This document shows positions 20,069-30,989 of a stretch of DNA of 64,000 bases, piece by piece. The position numbers and the translations under genes are program-made. The DNA is from Azolla caroliniana (taxonomy: Eukaryota > Polypodiophyta): positions 8,370,001 through 8,434,000 of the forward strand of contig JBHGNT010000017.1 in assembly GCA_043228905.1 (NCBI GenBank). Reading direction: 5' to 3'. How positions within the stretch are numbered: position 1 is the stretch's first letter; every line of letters begins with the position of its first letter. The notes under the pieces are model-generated. The model did no database searches, was not told the origin of the DNA, and saw nothing but the letters and a program-made list of their open reading frames with translations.

Positions 20069-21267
20069 ATGAAGGACATTTATGGAGTCATCCAAAAAGG
20101 CCAACCGAAAATCCTCTTCGAGTCATTTGTAAGGACGATATTAAGAGAAAATTAATTATTGAATTCCATGATAGTTTGTGGGTAGGACATAGAGGCATAT
20201 GGGTGACATTCAGGAAGTTGAAAGAACATTATTGGTGGCCACATATGTATAAAGATGGAATGAAATTCGTGGAAACCTATGAGGTCTGCCAGAGGAATTC
20301 AACTATTCTGTATCGAGATGGGCTAAAACCAACATGTTATTCATCAATGCATTATAAATGGATAGGCGATCTAGTGACAATGCCACTTGAGGAAGGTCAA
20401 ATGCAATATTTAGTACTAGCAAGAGAAGACCTTACAAACCAAGAAGAAGGAAGACCACTACGACAAAAAACAACTAGATTTGTATGTAAATTTTTGTTAG
20501 AAGATGTAATATGTCGTTATGGGTGTGTGGGTAAAATAATTGCAGATAGAGTAGAACTTGATTCTTATGAAGCTAGACAATTCTTCAATCGAATAGGGGT
20601 CAAATTATCACTTACGACTACTTATAATCCAGAAGCCAATGGAAAGATTGAAAGAGGACATTGCCCAATAGTTAAGGCGATCGTGAAAAGTTGTAAAGGT
20701 AAAATAAGAGATTGGCCACACATGCTACCTTATGCACTATGGGTGGATCATACAACACATAGTTCAATAACAGGATACATGCCAGCTAAATTGATACTTG
20801 GCCAAAAGCCCATCATGCCAGTAGAAGAACCAATTATGTCATGGACATCTATTCTAGGGAGAGAAGAGGTGAGCGTGGAAGATTTTCTTGCTTTGCGAAT
20901 TCAACAATTAGAGCGTCGACCTGAAGATGTAGAATTAGCAGCCCAATGATTAAAGGAGGCTCGGTTGAGGAATAAAATTTGTTTTGATAAAACTCACAGA
21001 ATTTGACCTAAGAAAATAGAAGAAGGGGATTGGGTGCTTGTGTATGATAGCAGATTAGATAATCAACATAGCATTGTCTGCAAGTTTGCTGAAAGATGGT
21101 TTGTGCCTTACATAGTAAAAAAAGTATATGATAACTTTACCTATAAGCTTAGTTAATTGGATGGGACACTAATCCTAGACGTGGTAGCTGGAAAGAGGAT
21201 AAAAGTATTTAAGAAAAGGTTTGAACTTGAACCTCCTCCAATAGATCAACATGAAGATGAAAGATAG
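20069..21267 (+). pseudogene. Ty3/gypsy integrase (family A type)
   Basis: Integrase beginning HEGHLW. The zinc-binding region is FHDSLWVGHRG ... YEVCQ, where the first Cys of C-x2-C is Tyr. The core has D in YKWIGDLVTM, D in IIADRVELD and E in NPEANGKIERGH. The C-terminal domain reads EEGDWVLVYDSRLDNQHS and AGKRIKVFKKR. Three stops (two TGA, one TAA) fall after 20947. The NPEANGK motif replaces the HPQT-type motif of common plant gypsy integrases, and I judge this the integrase of the lineage seen as RT at 1-1088 and 50904-52310. Confidence 0.82.
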
Positions 21268-21307
21268 TGGCACATGCCGGTGGATTTGTAGGTCTAGAGG
21301 GGGTGGA

Positions 21308-21441
21308 TGTCGTGAAGTACCTTAGCCAACCCACCCTTTTTAGCTAAGCCAACCCAAATGGGTACCTTTGTATGAACTATAAATTGAGTAAGAAGTAAGA
21401 AGCTAACTAGGCTAGTTTTGATCTCTTATGTGCATTTCACA
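21308..21441 (+). repeat. LTR-like direct repeat, left copy
   Basis: Starts TGTCGTG just after a purine-rich tract (AGAGGGGGTGGA) that follows the integrase, and ends TGCATTTCACA. It contains CTATAAATTGAG. It matches 22111-22306 over about 110 bp and looks like the 3' LTR of the preceding gypsy or the 5' LTR of the next fragment. Confidence 0.6.
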
Positions 21442-22110
21442 TATTGGTGGAGATGTCGGGCACCAGTCCCCCACGTCCAAGTATCCACCTCTTCCCCCTC
21501 ACCTTAGGTTGCCCACAAACTTCTTGTCCCACGAGTTTCTCCGATCCCTTTCGTACACGATAGCCCTCCTGTCCCCCACCTTAGCCAAGTCCAGGTAACC
21601 CTCAGTCCATAGGACCGATTGATCTTTATCCGCCAATTGTTAGCTCGTTTTCCGTCACTAGCCCTGTCCAACTATCAGGGCCGGCAGTTCCACGGGGATG
21701 TCCTCAATGTCGTTGTAGCTCAACTTGGTGTCCAGCTGATGTTTACGTCCCCATACCATCCTCAAACAAATGACCTCACCAAACGCCTCAACAAGACCCT
21801 CAAGAAGGAGATTGCCACTTACATCGATCCATGCCACAAAACTTGGGATCAAATCTTGCCTTTCGTCACCCACGCCTACAATACATCCATACAGGTGTCG
21901 ACATGGACCAACCCTTTTCGAGCACTCTATTGGTGTAACCTTCGCCTCCCACCAGAATCGTCCATTGATGTCCATTCAAACCTGCCAACATGGATAATGT
22001 CACTTGCGAGCTCTATCTCCAACAGATGCTCCCCCTCCTTTGACAAGCCATTGCTCATGTTCCTGATCCTGCTCTTGCTCCTTGGTGTCTTATTTCTCTC
22101 AGAGGGGAAA
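21442..22110 (+). pseudogene. Second gypsy integrase fragment
   Basis: A different integrase from the one at 20069: GRQFHGDVLNVVVAQLG, then TSPYHPQTNDLTKRLNKTLK with the ordinary HPQT motif. The catalytic Glu of the NxxTExxN context is replaced (TKRLN). Similarity fades after 21930, then a purine tract AGAGGGGAAA precedes the right repeat. The first 170 bases look non-coding. Confidence 0.65.
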
Positions 22111-22306
22111 TGTGGTGTGCATGTGTTCCTTTGTGCCACCCTTTTAGCATACCCTTTTTAGAATGCATGTACCTAAGCCGACCCACCCTTTTAGCACGCC
22201 CTTTTTAGCTAAGACAACCCAAATGGGTATCTTTGTATGAACTATAAATTGAGTAAGAAGTAAGAAGCTAACTGGGTTGGTTTTGATCTCTTATGTGCAT
22301 TTCACA
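22111..22306 (+). repeat. LTR-like direct repeat, right copy
   Basis: Starts TGTGGTGTGC after a polypurine-like tract and ends TGCATTTCACA. It shares the AACCCAAATGGGTA to TTTCACA block with 21308-21441 and is longer by a 60-bp section near its start. Confidence 0.6.
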
Positions 22307-23015
22307 ATACGAACAAAGCACTATGATAATATTATACATTATATGTAGACTCGGCAAATAAAGAAAAATATATATTGTATTACATGGGCAAGAGAGGACT
22401 TGAAGCAACAACCTCCACCTCATCAGACACAAACCTTACCATTTAGCCGATACTTACAATATATATATATATATATATAGTTTTATTTGAGCTAGCATTG
22501 TATACCATGTAATGTACTACATGTGCACCACATAGCACACATGCAAGAGCCTCTCTACATGTGCGCCACATGGCCCACATGTAGTGTACGAGATATCAAT
22601 CAAATCAAATAGAATTATATTGTAAGAGATATCAAAATAGAGAAAAAGGGAAAGAAGGTCAACATACAAGAGAAGCTCTAACTTAGCAGTTGTGATGCTC
22701 AACTCTTAATGAAAGGGAGGAGGTTTGAGCCTTGCACTCATCGAAAGATAGAAGGGAAGATTGTGGTGTACTATCAAGAAAGAGAAGAGTTGGTACCTCG
22801 AGAGACAAAGTACAAAGGTTCAACGACACTCGCAACCATTTGTAATTCTTTCATCAAATAATTATAAATTTCTTATATTCCTTCAAAATCTTATCTTGCT
22901 CTATTCACTCCATCTCTACTATTTTGTCTCTTCCGTCCATAATCCTAGTGATTCCTTCCTCCATTTCATGTTATCTTTTGTCTACGCAACGCTACGCTTC
23001 TAGGCGAGCCATGCC
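22307..23015. other. Intergenic DNA, no gene recognised
   Basis: AT-rich, with an (AT)n tract at about 22459-22481. A hairpin-capable inverted repeat (22513-22590) has arms near GTACTACATGTG and CACATGTAGTGTAC. No coding sequence was recognised. Confidence 0.55.
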
Positions 23016-24868
23016 ACAACACCGCCATCCGATCGTAGGCACTTGATCTTTCTCTTTGTTTCCCTTTTGACCAAACTGTTTAGGTTCTGGAAACAGTCGA
23101 AGACTTCGCTTAACTTCTCTATGAGATAGATCTAGGTGTGTCAACTATAGTCATCAATGAAGGAGATGAAGTATCGACTCCCTCCTAAGCTCACATTTTG
23201 TGTTGGTCCCCATACATTCGAATGTATCAAGTTGAGCTTGTTCCGGTTCCAATTTCGCTCGTTGGGGAATCAAAGTCGGTGTTGCTTTCCTAGCTGACAG
23301 GATTCACAAATTTGGGCCTCTGATAGTTGATGTGGTCGATCCACATATGCTAGGGGTCGATGTCCAATTCAACCTTCTGTCCTTTAGCAAACAGTGTGGT
23401 GCCAACGTCATTTGTATCGAGGATGAACATCCTCCCTTCCTAGTGCCCTTGCGCGATGATCTAGCCTTCTTCTTCGATGAAGCACCCGAGGTGGGTGAAC
23501 CAGACCTGTATCCCTTGATCGACGATCTGTCCGACCGACACCAAGTTCTTCGTGATCGTCGGGACGTATAGTACGTTCATAAGTCTCCCCTTTTGTCCGA
23601 CATAACTCAATGGAACTTCAACGACATGTTCGATCAGATGCGAGGTGTCATCTCCAATTTGGACGACTCCTGGTTGTTCCGGATGCGAGGCGTCGTTTTC
23701 AATTTCAACGACTCTTCATGGCTCGTTGTGTGATTTGATGCTCTAGAGTTGGCATACCACATCTCATTCAGTTTCGAGGTGCTCTTCTTAATCGACTTTA
23801 CCTTGTGCTTCATAACAAATGTAGGGCCCTTTCCGATTTTGGGTCCTTCTGACCCTTCGGCGTAGTGCGAACGCTGCCAATTTTTGTGTTCGGCTTTCCC
23901 TTATCCGGATTTGTCTGAATCGGTGTGTTTCTTCCAACACTCGCTCTCCCGATGGCCTTTCCAACCACCATACCAGCATTCTATTTCGGCCTTTTCTTGT
24001 TAGTTTCTGGCGCTGCCTTGACTCCCCCCTACTCGTGGAGGGTTCGGAACTGTTCTGAGCACCACCTCTCTGCCTTCTTTCCTGCTCTTGTCGGCCGCCA
24101 CCATTGCGTGCCGAACCACCACTTCCTCCATGTCCACAAGGCTAATCCGCCTCCGTGTACAACATTCGGTTGTTAGATTGCATGCTTCTTGACTCATCCG
24201 TGTGGTTTTCTTCGACTAGAAGCATCGATTGCAAGTCAAAGCATGACGGTGGCATCTCCCGTGTGAAGATAGTCGTCCAGATCTGCTCGTACCTCTGTGC
24301 TAGACTACCAAGACAGATGTGCACCATTTCGTACTCCTCCTCGTCCACCATCACATTGATGGACCCCAATGTATCATAGATCTCTTTGATCTTTGTGGTG
24401 TAGTCGGCCACCAACATATCCTTCTGTCTAATATTGTTGAGCTCTTGCTGGACCTGCAACTTCCGTGTTGCGATACTTGCGATGAAAATCTTTTTCAGAT
24501 TTTCTCAGGCCTCCTTCGGCGTTTTCGCATCCCGAATGTAGCCCAAGATTTGGTCGTGCACATAGGACACAAGACACTACAAGACTCTGCTTGCCGCTTG
24601 CTCCCCCACCAGGAAGTCCTTATGTGCCAACTCCAGCGCCACTTCGTTCACTCCTTCCACATAACTCTAATAGTTGTGTCCTAGTAGGTACCAGTGCATC
24701 TTGTAGGACCAAGATGCATAGTTGCTCCTGTTGAGCTTTTATGTCAGAAGCGAGCTTGCCATGCTTTTGTCCATTCTTCTTCTTCTTCTTCTTCTTTCTG
24801 TTCTTTATCGGGTGTTAGGTTTTGGTTTTCTGAGCACTTGTAGGCAGCAGAGGATTCTCAACCATCGC
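23016..24868 (-). pseudogene. Copia gag to integrase, decayed
   Basis: Ty1/copia polyprotein read leftwards from about 24863 (MVENPLLPTSAQK). Gag is best seen at 24459-24142 (IRQKDMLVADYTTKIKEIYD; SLAQRYEQIW), followed by a zinc-knuckle-like region near 23960 and a degraded protease/linker. Integrase appears at the left end (SVLSARKATPT-type linker, then FIDDYSRHTQIYLI with several errors) and stops at CLRSDGG near 23016. Many stops and frameshifts. RT and RNase H of this copy are absent. Confidence 0.75.
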
Positions 24869-24880
24869 GCTTTAATACCA
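24869..24880 (-). promoter_or_regulatory. Primer-binding site, Copia
   Basis: TGGTATTAAAGC on the minus strand directly adjoining the LTR at 24881. It differs at two positions from the initiator Met-tRNA form TGGTATCAGAGC. Confidence 0.75.
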
Positions 24881-25270
24881 TGAAAAGAATAGTGTGTGAA
24901 GCTAAATGACACAACCGGTTACAGCTAGATAGCAACAATGAGTAATCGAAGGTTTAATGGAAATTCAGATAACACGCAGAGAACTCCTGAGAGACAAAGA
25001 GAGCAGAACACTAAAACTCAATTTCAAAATAATACTCTGTCTGTACATACAATGTTTTCAAAGAGCACTTTTATACAAGTCCTTAAATGGACTGCCATGT
25101 ACTTCAATGCTCATAACTGAGCGACTAACACTAACTCCTAAAAATATGTCTATCTACTAGGCTAGGATCGTAGGCCTCTAACGACCTACCGGCTCTTGTG
25201 GATCCGGCTCACCGATCCGGCTCTCGGTTTATTTAGCTAATCCAACCCATGTTAAGCTTGCTTCTCAACA
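24881..25270 (-). mobile_element. Copia 5' LTR
   Basis: About 390 bp. On the minus strand it runs from TGTTGAGAAGC to ATTCTTTTCA, with the PBS immediately after. Its outer edge at 25270 abuts a plus-strand Copia RT, the same head-to-head arrangement as at 18545/18546. The left partner LTR was not found. Confidence 0.8.
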
Positions 25271-25979
25271 TATACGAAGAAGCATCGGCCTCAATCGATT
25301 CGACCACGTGGAATCTAGCAATGGAGTCAGAAATGAACTCCATTAGGCAAAATAAAACTTGGGACCTGGTCAAACTTCCAAAAAATCGACGCGCCTTTTG
25401 TGCAAGTGGTCTATAGACTAAAAGAGAAGTCTGATTTGACTGCCCAAAAATTCAAGGCTAGATTAGTAGTGAAAGGGTTCCGACAGGAATATGGCATCGA
25501 CTTCGACGAAATCTTCTCACTAGTGGTGAAAATGACAACCCTTAACTTTATGCTCGGCATTGTGGTAGCCGAGAATTTGGAGTTGATTCAGCTATGTGTA
25601 AACATAACATTCCTCCATGGTGACCTAGAGGAGTAAATTTATATGGAGCAGTTGAAAGGCTTCGTGGTATCCGGCCAAGAACATCTAGTCTACCGACTCA
25701 GGAAGAGTCTCTACAGCCTAAAGCAGGCACCACGGGAATGGTATAAGAAGTTGAACGACTTCATCCAATTAGTCGGCTTCTTCAAGAGCAATGAAAACCA
25801 CTCCCTCTTCACCAAAACAACCCAAGATGGATCGCCCATCTTCCGAGCATCATTTATGTGGATGACATGCTGCTCTCCAGCCGACATACTGAGGAGCTAG
25901 TTGAACTTGTTCGGCAACTGCAATTGAAGTTTTCCATGACGGATCTTCGTCTAGCAAGACAAATTCTGGGGATGACGAT
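25271..25979 (+). pseudogene. Copia RT, first part
   Basis: N-terminal RT of a Ty1/copia element: [47 protein letters not shown] then TAA at 25634, LRKSLYSLKQAPREWY, and YVDD at 25855-25866. Two frame changes. It is interrupted at ARQILGMTI by the chromovirus at 25980 and continues at 33307. Confidence 0.88.
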
Positions 25980-25983
25980 TGTC

Positions 25984-26050
25984 ATGATATGCCAAGACTC
26001 GAACCCATGACCTTATGTTATATAGGTCGAGCTCTTGACCATTATACCAT
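25984..26050 (-). promoter_or_regulatory. tRNA-like sequence at LTR start, antisense
   Basis: On the minus strand an A-box-like stretch (TAATGGTCAAGAGC) and a B-box-like stretch (GGTTCGAGTCT, 26005-25995) sit at tRNA-like spacing. They are flanked by 7-nt complementary ends, ATGGTAT (26050-26044) and ATATCAT (25990-25984). GACC and GGTC can pair around an oversized anticodon loop. Degenerate as a tRNA, but it has the layout of an internal RNA polymerase III promoter. Confidence 0.5.
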
Positions 26051-26066
26051 TCATAGATTGTAATAC

Positions 26067-27056
26067 ACATAGATTGACCCATGCATGAAATTTGTAATAT
26101 TCGACATCCGTACTATTCGTAAAATTCAAGAATAAAAAATGACCCCAAGAATATTACAGAACCATTCGTTTATTTATTTATTATTTAAAAAAATAATTTT
26201 ATATATTATATATAAAAACATTATTAGTCTAAGGTTCGCTTTTTGATGTCAAGAGTTTAAAAAGCAGGGAATTAATGAACCTTTTATTTATTTTTTATTT
26301 TTTTATTAAAAAAAAAACAAATACATTAAAGTTTTTCATCTATTATAATTTATAAGAATATTATTAGTGTGAGGTCCCCTTTTTAATGTGAGATGAAGAT
26401 ATAAAATTTTACGAGAACCTTTTATTTATTCTATTTATTTTACATATATTTTATTTATTTTTTGTTTTATTAAAAATTAATACATATACATATCTAAGTT
26501 TGATCAATATTATAAAAATATTATTAGTGTGAGTTCCCCTTTTTAATGTGAAATAAAAATATAAAATTTATGGGAACCTTTATTTAGTTCATTTATTTAC
26601 ATTTATTTATTTATTTTTCGTTTTATTAAAAAATAAAACAAATACATTTAACTTTTATATATATTATAAAAATATTATTAGTACAAGGTTCCCTTTTAAT
26701 AACAGATAAAAATATCAATTTTTGTGGGAGAGTAAAGTGGGAAATTAATGAACCTTTTATTTATTATTTATTATTATTTTATATTTATTAAAAATAAAAT
26801 AAATACTTTTAAGTTTTAAGTTTTCTATTTATTATATAAAAATATTATTTAGTGTAAGCCTCCTTTTTAATGTCAAGTTAAATATCCCATATTTAATGTG
26901 AAAGTCTCTTTGGTATATGATATATATATTAGAAACTAAAAAGTAGGAACTCTTTTTATTTCCTTTTTTTTTAACGAATAGTTTTTCATGTATTCTTATG
27001 CGTATTCGTATGTATTCGTATGGTAACCCCCATGAATGCGAATATGTCAATCTATG
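26067..27056. mobile_element. TIR element inserted in chromovirus LTR
   Basis: About 989 bp flanked by GTAATAC (26060-26066 and 27057-27063), with 11-bp perfect terminal inverted repeats CATAGATTGAC and GTCAATCTATG. The 3' LTR shows the empty site (ATTGTAATACGTAG). No coding sequence; very AT-rich. A non-autonomous DNA transposon; the 7-8 bp duplication suggests hAT type. Confidence 0.8.
26220..26900. repeat. 150-bp tandem array inside the TIR element
   Basis: Five diverged units of 140-170 bp beginning ATTATTAG at 26220, 26360, 26520, 26674 and 26844. Each has a TTCCCCTTTTTAATGTGA-like block, an ATATAAAATTT block and a GAACCTTTTATTTATT block. Confidence 0.8.
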
Positions 27057-27481
27057 GTAATACGTATGATATTATTTTCATTTAAGTTTTATTATAGGAA
27101 ATTAATGTATATTCTAGATTTCTCTAAAACATTCTAGAAGCTTCAGGACTCCTCCTAAGAACACTATAAAAGGAGGCACAAGGCATTATGTTGAACCAAA
27201 TTGGTTCAACGCCAGTCTTAAGGCTCATAGCCATTTTGTACTTACTCTTCATATAATATATCATCTATTATCATCATCTTTCTCTGTCTCGTCCTCGCTA
27301 TCTCTCTCTCTCCCTCTCTCGGGAGTCTTACGCAGTCCTGTCCTCTTAGTACTAATAGTACTTCCCTTCTCCAGTACTAATTCGCTCTCTGTTTTAGTAC
27401 TATTCTTGACAGTTTGAACCAATTTGTCCTCTAGTCTTCTTTTCGGTTTCCCTCATCCTCTTACCCCTTTTTTACAATAGA

Positions 27482-28640
27482 ATGGCTATTGTTAGCGCCC
27501 AAGAATATGAATCCGTTTTCTCCAAGCTACAAGGTCTAAAAGAAAACTTTGTTGCCTTGGAACAAGAAAACCCTAAGATTGTTAGGGGATCTTCAACAAA
27601 TCGCTCTAGAAAAACATCAAATGCAGCAACAACATGGGGAATTGCAACAACAACATGGGGAATTCGCGTTACGTGTACAACAACTCGAAGCGACCATCGT
27701 AGCGTTGCAACAACAAGGATCAAGTCCCCAAGGATTTCATAAAGAGCCCAAGATTGGACTTCCTGTGAAATTCGAGGGAACGCGATCGCAATTCAAGGGA
27801 TTTCTTAATCAGATACGCTTAGTCATTCAAATGCATCCTTCCCGATACCCCACTAATGCATCTCGAATCGGCCTAATAGACACGTTGCTTAGCAGCTCAG
27901 CCTTGGCATGGTTCGCTCCGCTTCTAGAAAAACAATCTCCCTTGCTTAATAACTTTGAAGAATTTATTAGCGAGTTTAAAGCCTGCTTTGGAGATACCGA
28001 CAACATCAGGACGGCGATTAACAAAATCCGACGATTGCGTCAAGGTGATCGTCCAGCCTCTGCCTACGCGGCGGATTTCCGTCTACTCGCCTCAGATATC
28101 CCCTCGGATGATTAGGCACTAATGGAGTAGTTTCGCTACGGCCTGCGAAACGATGTCAAAGATTTACTCTTAACCTTCCCCGAAGAACCAAAGTCTCTTA
28201 CAGAGGCAATAAGTCGAGCGGTCTGATGCGACAACCACCTTTTCGAACGGCGTTCTAAATGTCAATTACAAATACGACGCGCTAGGTTGGAGCCCACGTG
28301 CGCCTCAGTCGCGGCTAAATCATTTGCACGAGACGTATCTCAAGCAAATACTCTGACACCGATGGAGATCGACACCATGCGTCGGTGTGGCCCGTTATCA
28401 CAAGAAGAAAAGCAACGATGACGTGCAAATCGATTATGTCTTTATTGTGGTGGACCAAGGCATATCGCAATCAATTGTCCCCATAGGCCAAGAAGACAGG
28501 TAAATCAAATCATAGCTTGTACTAAAGCCGAATCAATTCTTTCCTTAGGAGTGTCTGATAGTATTAATAGTACTAATAGCCCAAGTATCTCAAACAAATT
28601 TGAAATCCTTAGTCAATTAGAAGAAGACTTAAACGATTGA
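27482..28640 (+). pseudogene. Chromovirus gag
   Basis: Start ATG at 27482 (MAIVSAQEYESVFSKLQGLK). A one-base frameshift near 27575 moves the reading frame into a Gln-rich coiled coil. The capsid domain follows (LPVKFEGTRSQFKGFLNQIR; LIDTLLSSSALAWFAPLLEK; IRRLRQGDRPASAYAADFR), then the CCHC knuckle CLYCGGPRHIAINC (about 28438-28480). Stops at 28113, 28128, 28224, 28419 and near 28638. The capsid wording resembles the Sushi/fungal-type chromovirus gag more than the usual plant types; this is recognition from memory, not a search. Confidence 0.85.
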
Positions 28641-28786
28641 GTCCGGCCAAAATAGGAGTCGTTTGGTTGGACAGTCCTAGATCTGTACAGCCCATTAGTG
28701 GTTCCATTCCCTCCAAGCAAGTTAGCAATGTGTTCTTAGCCCAAGTCATGGTTAGTACTAAAAGTACTCCTCCTCTACACATCCTC

Positions 28787-30989
28787 TTATATCAAGTCTT
28801 TTAGAGCAAGTAAATGGTGCCAAGTTTTTTACAAAAATCGATCTACGAGGAGCGTATAACCTCGTGTGGATCCAACCAGGAGACGAATGGAAGACCACCT
28901 TTCGCACGCAGTATGGGCATTTCGAGTATACTGTTATGCCATTCGGTCTAACCAATGCGCCCGCAGTCTTCCAACACATGGCAAATGATATATTCAGAGA
29001 CCTCCTGGATATCTGTTTGATCATCTAACTGGATGATCTATTGATTTATTCGAAGACCCAAGAAGAGCATAATTCTCATGTACTATTAGTACTAAAACGA
29101 CTCCGAGAGAATGGTTTTTATGTCAAACTAGAAAAATGTAGCTTTGACTGCAAGCAAGTGGAATTTCTAGGCCACGTCATCTCCTCAAAGGGCATCTCCA
29201 TGGATCCGGCTAAAGTCAAAATTGTGCTAGAGTGGCAAACTTCACGTTCGTTACGAGACGTACAATGTTTCCTAGGTTTTGATAACTTCTACCGCAAGTT
29301 TATACAAGATTACTCGAAGATTATTTTACCTCTCACACAGCTTACGAAGAAGGGATAGGAATTTCTTTGGTCCAATGAAGCGGACATGGCTTTTAGGCAT
29401 CTTAAGAAAGCCTTTACATCAGATCCTATTCTAGCTCATGTGGATACAAACAAACCATTCATCATGGAGGCCGACGCATCGGATTTCGCCCTCGGTAGCA
29501 TCCTTTCTCAACAAGGAGATATAGAAGAGTTACATCTTGTGGCTTTCCATTCGTGCAAATTTGATGCCATGGAAATCAACTACGAGATACATGACAAGGA
29601 GTTATTAGCCATCGTGGATTCATTTGTGTAATGGCGTCACTTCTTAGAGGGCTCTCCACATCAGGTCATCGTCTTCATTGATCACAAAAATCTTGCTTAT
29701 TTCCAGAATGCTCGTGTACTAAATCGACGGCAAGCTCAGTGGGCCCAATTCCTCACGCATTTTGACTTCAAAATCACATATTGACCGGGGAAGCAGCAAG
29801 GAAAAGCAGATGCACTATCGTGGCGTTCATATCTTGCACCTCGTCCTGGTGATCCAGCGTTTGATAATCAAAAGCAAGTAATCTTGGGACCAACACGTTT
29901 GCACACAACACGGATTTTTCACACTCCGCTAGATTCCCGGATTATCGATGCCATACGTGCTAACTTGAAGATGGACAGTTTTGCTCAAGCCATTCTAGCG
30001 CACATTGATACCTCTTGGGCATCCTGTTCGCAGTCTCAACAACCAGGTATGGACTACCGACAATTTGAATATCATGATGGTTTATTGTTCTTTAAAAAGC
30101 TCGTATATGTTCCCGATTGCTCCTGTCGCCTTCAAATCGTCCAAAATTGTCACGACACCCATACAGCAGGACATTTCGGTAGTACGAAGGCGTTGGATTT
30201 AGTGCTACAATATTTTTGGTGGCCCCATATGCGATATTTTGTCGACGAAACGTTCAGACCTGTGATGCTTGCTACCGAGCAAAGATGCCACGACATCATC
30301 CATATGGCTTGTTAGAACCCTTACCATTTCCAAGTAAGTCGTGGCAGTCTATTTGGCTTGATTTTATCACAGACCTGCCGGTCTCAAAGGGTTTCGATGC
30401 TATTTTAACTGTCGTTGATCGATATACTAAGATGACACATTTTGTGCCATGTACTAAGGCCATAACTAGTGAGGAAACTGCCACCCTTGTCATGCGAGAG
30501 GTATTTCAGCATCATGGCCTCCCAGACAGTATCATCAATGACCGAGGACCTCAATTTGTCTCCAAATTTTGGAAGCATCTCTTCAAGATGCTCAAGGTCT
30601 CTTGTAACCTCTCCTTTGGCTACCATCCCCAGACCAATGGGCATGCGGAACGAACAAATCAAACGCTGGAACAATACCTCTGGTGTTTTCTGAGTTATTA
30701 ACAGGACGATTGGGATGATATTCTCCACTTTGCAGAGTTTGCTTATAATAACGTTATTCACTCCTCGACTCAGGTCTCCCCATTTTACGCTTATACTGGT
30801 TCTCATCCTCGTTGGTCTATGATCGACACCCCGGAGCTACCTACCAATCCTCGTGCCAAGGATCATTTGGAGAGGCTACGCAAGATCCAGATGGATCTCT
30901 CTACTCATCTTCGTCATGCTCAACACACACAGAAGACTTATGTGGATCGTCATCGGCTTCCCTCCTCTTTTGCCATTGGAGATCGAGTA
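28787..30989 (+). pseudogene. Chromovirus RT, RNase H and integrase
   Basis: Starts within RT at [20 protein letters not shown], then [15 protein letters not shown]. The catalytic YLDD box has a stop in place of Tyr (TAA at 29026-29028) before LDDLLIYS. RNase H shows MEADASDFALGSILSQQ and ELLAIVDSF, with a stop at 29629. Integrase has HDTHTAGHFGSTK, then the core with D in WLDFITDLP, D in INDRGPQF and E in GHAERTNQ, plus stops and one frame change near 30220. The GDRVW box of the C-terminal domain is cut at 30989 by the insertion and resumes at 32383. Confidence 0.9.

Larger units (their letters stand above)
25980..27411 (+). mobile_element. Chromovirus 5' LTR (with insertion)
   Basis: 1432 bp, against 458 bp for the 3' LTR. 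The difference is the 989-bp insertion at 26067-27056. The shared parts include TTATAGGAAATTAATGTATATTC-type sequence, the GTTGAACCAAATTGGTTC inverted repeat, CT tracts and the final TTTTAGTACTATTC block. The inverted repeat and CT tract lie between the probable TATA region (CACTATAAAAGG, about 27162) and the LTR end. Confidence 0.9.

Noticed and set aside
23332-23571. 79-codon plus-strand frame within the Copia region
   Set aside because: Antisense to the minus-strand Copia pol remnant.
25984-26050. Functional tRNA gene on the minus strand
   Set aside because: The anticodon loop is oversized, the T-stem is weak and the unit sits within both LTRs; kept only as a tRNA-like promoter candidate.
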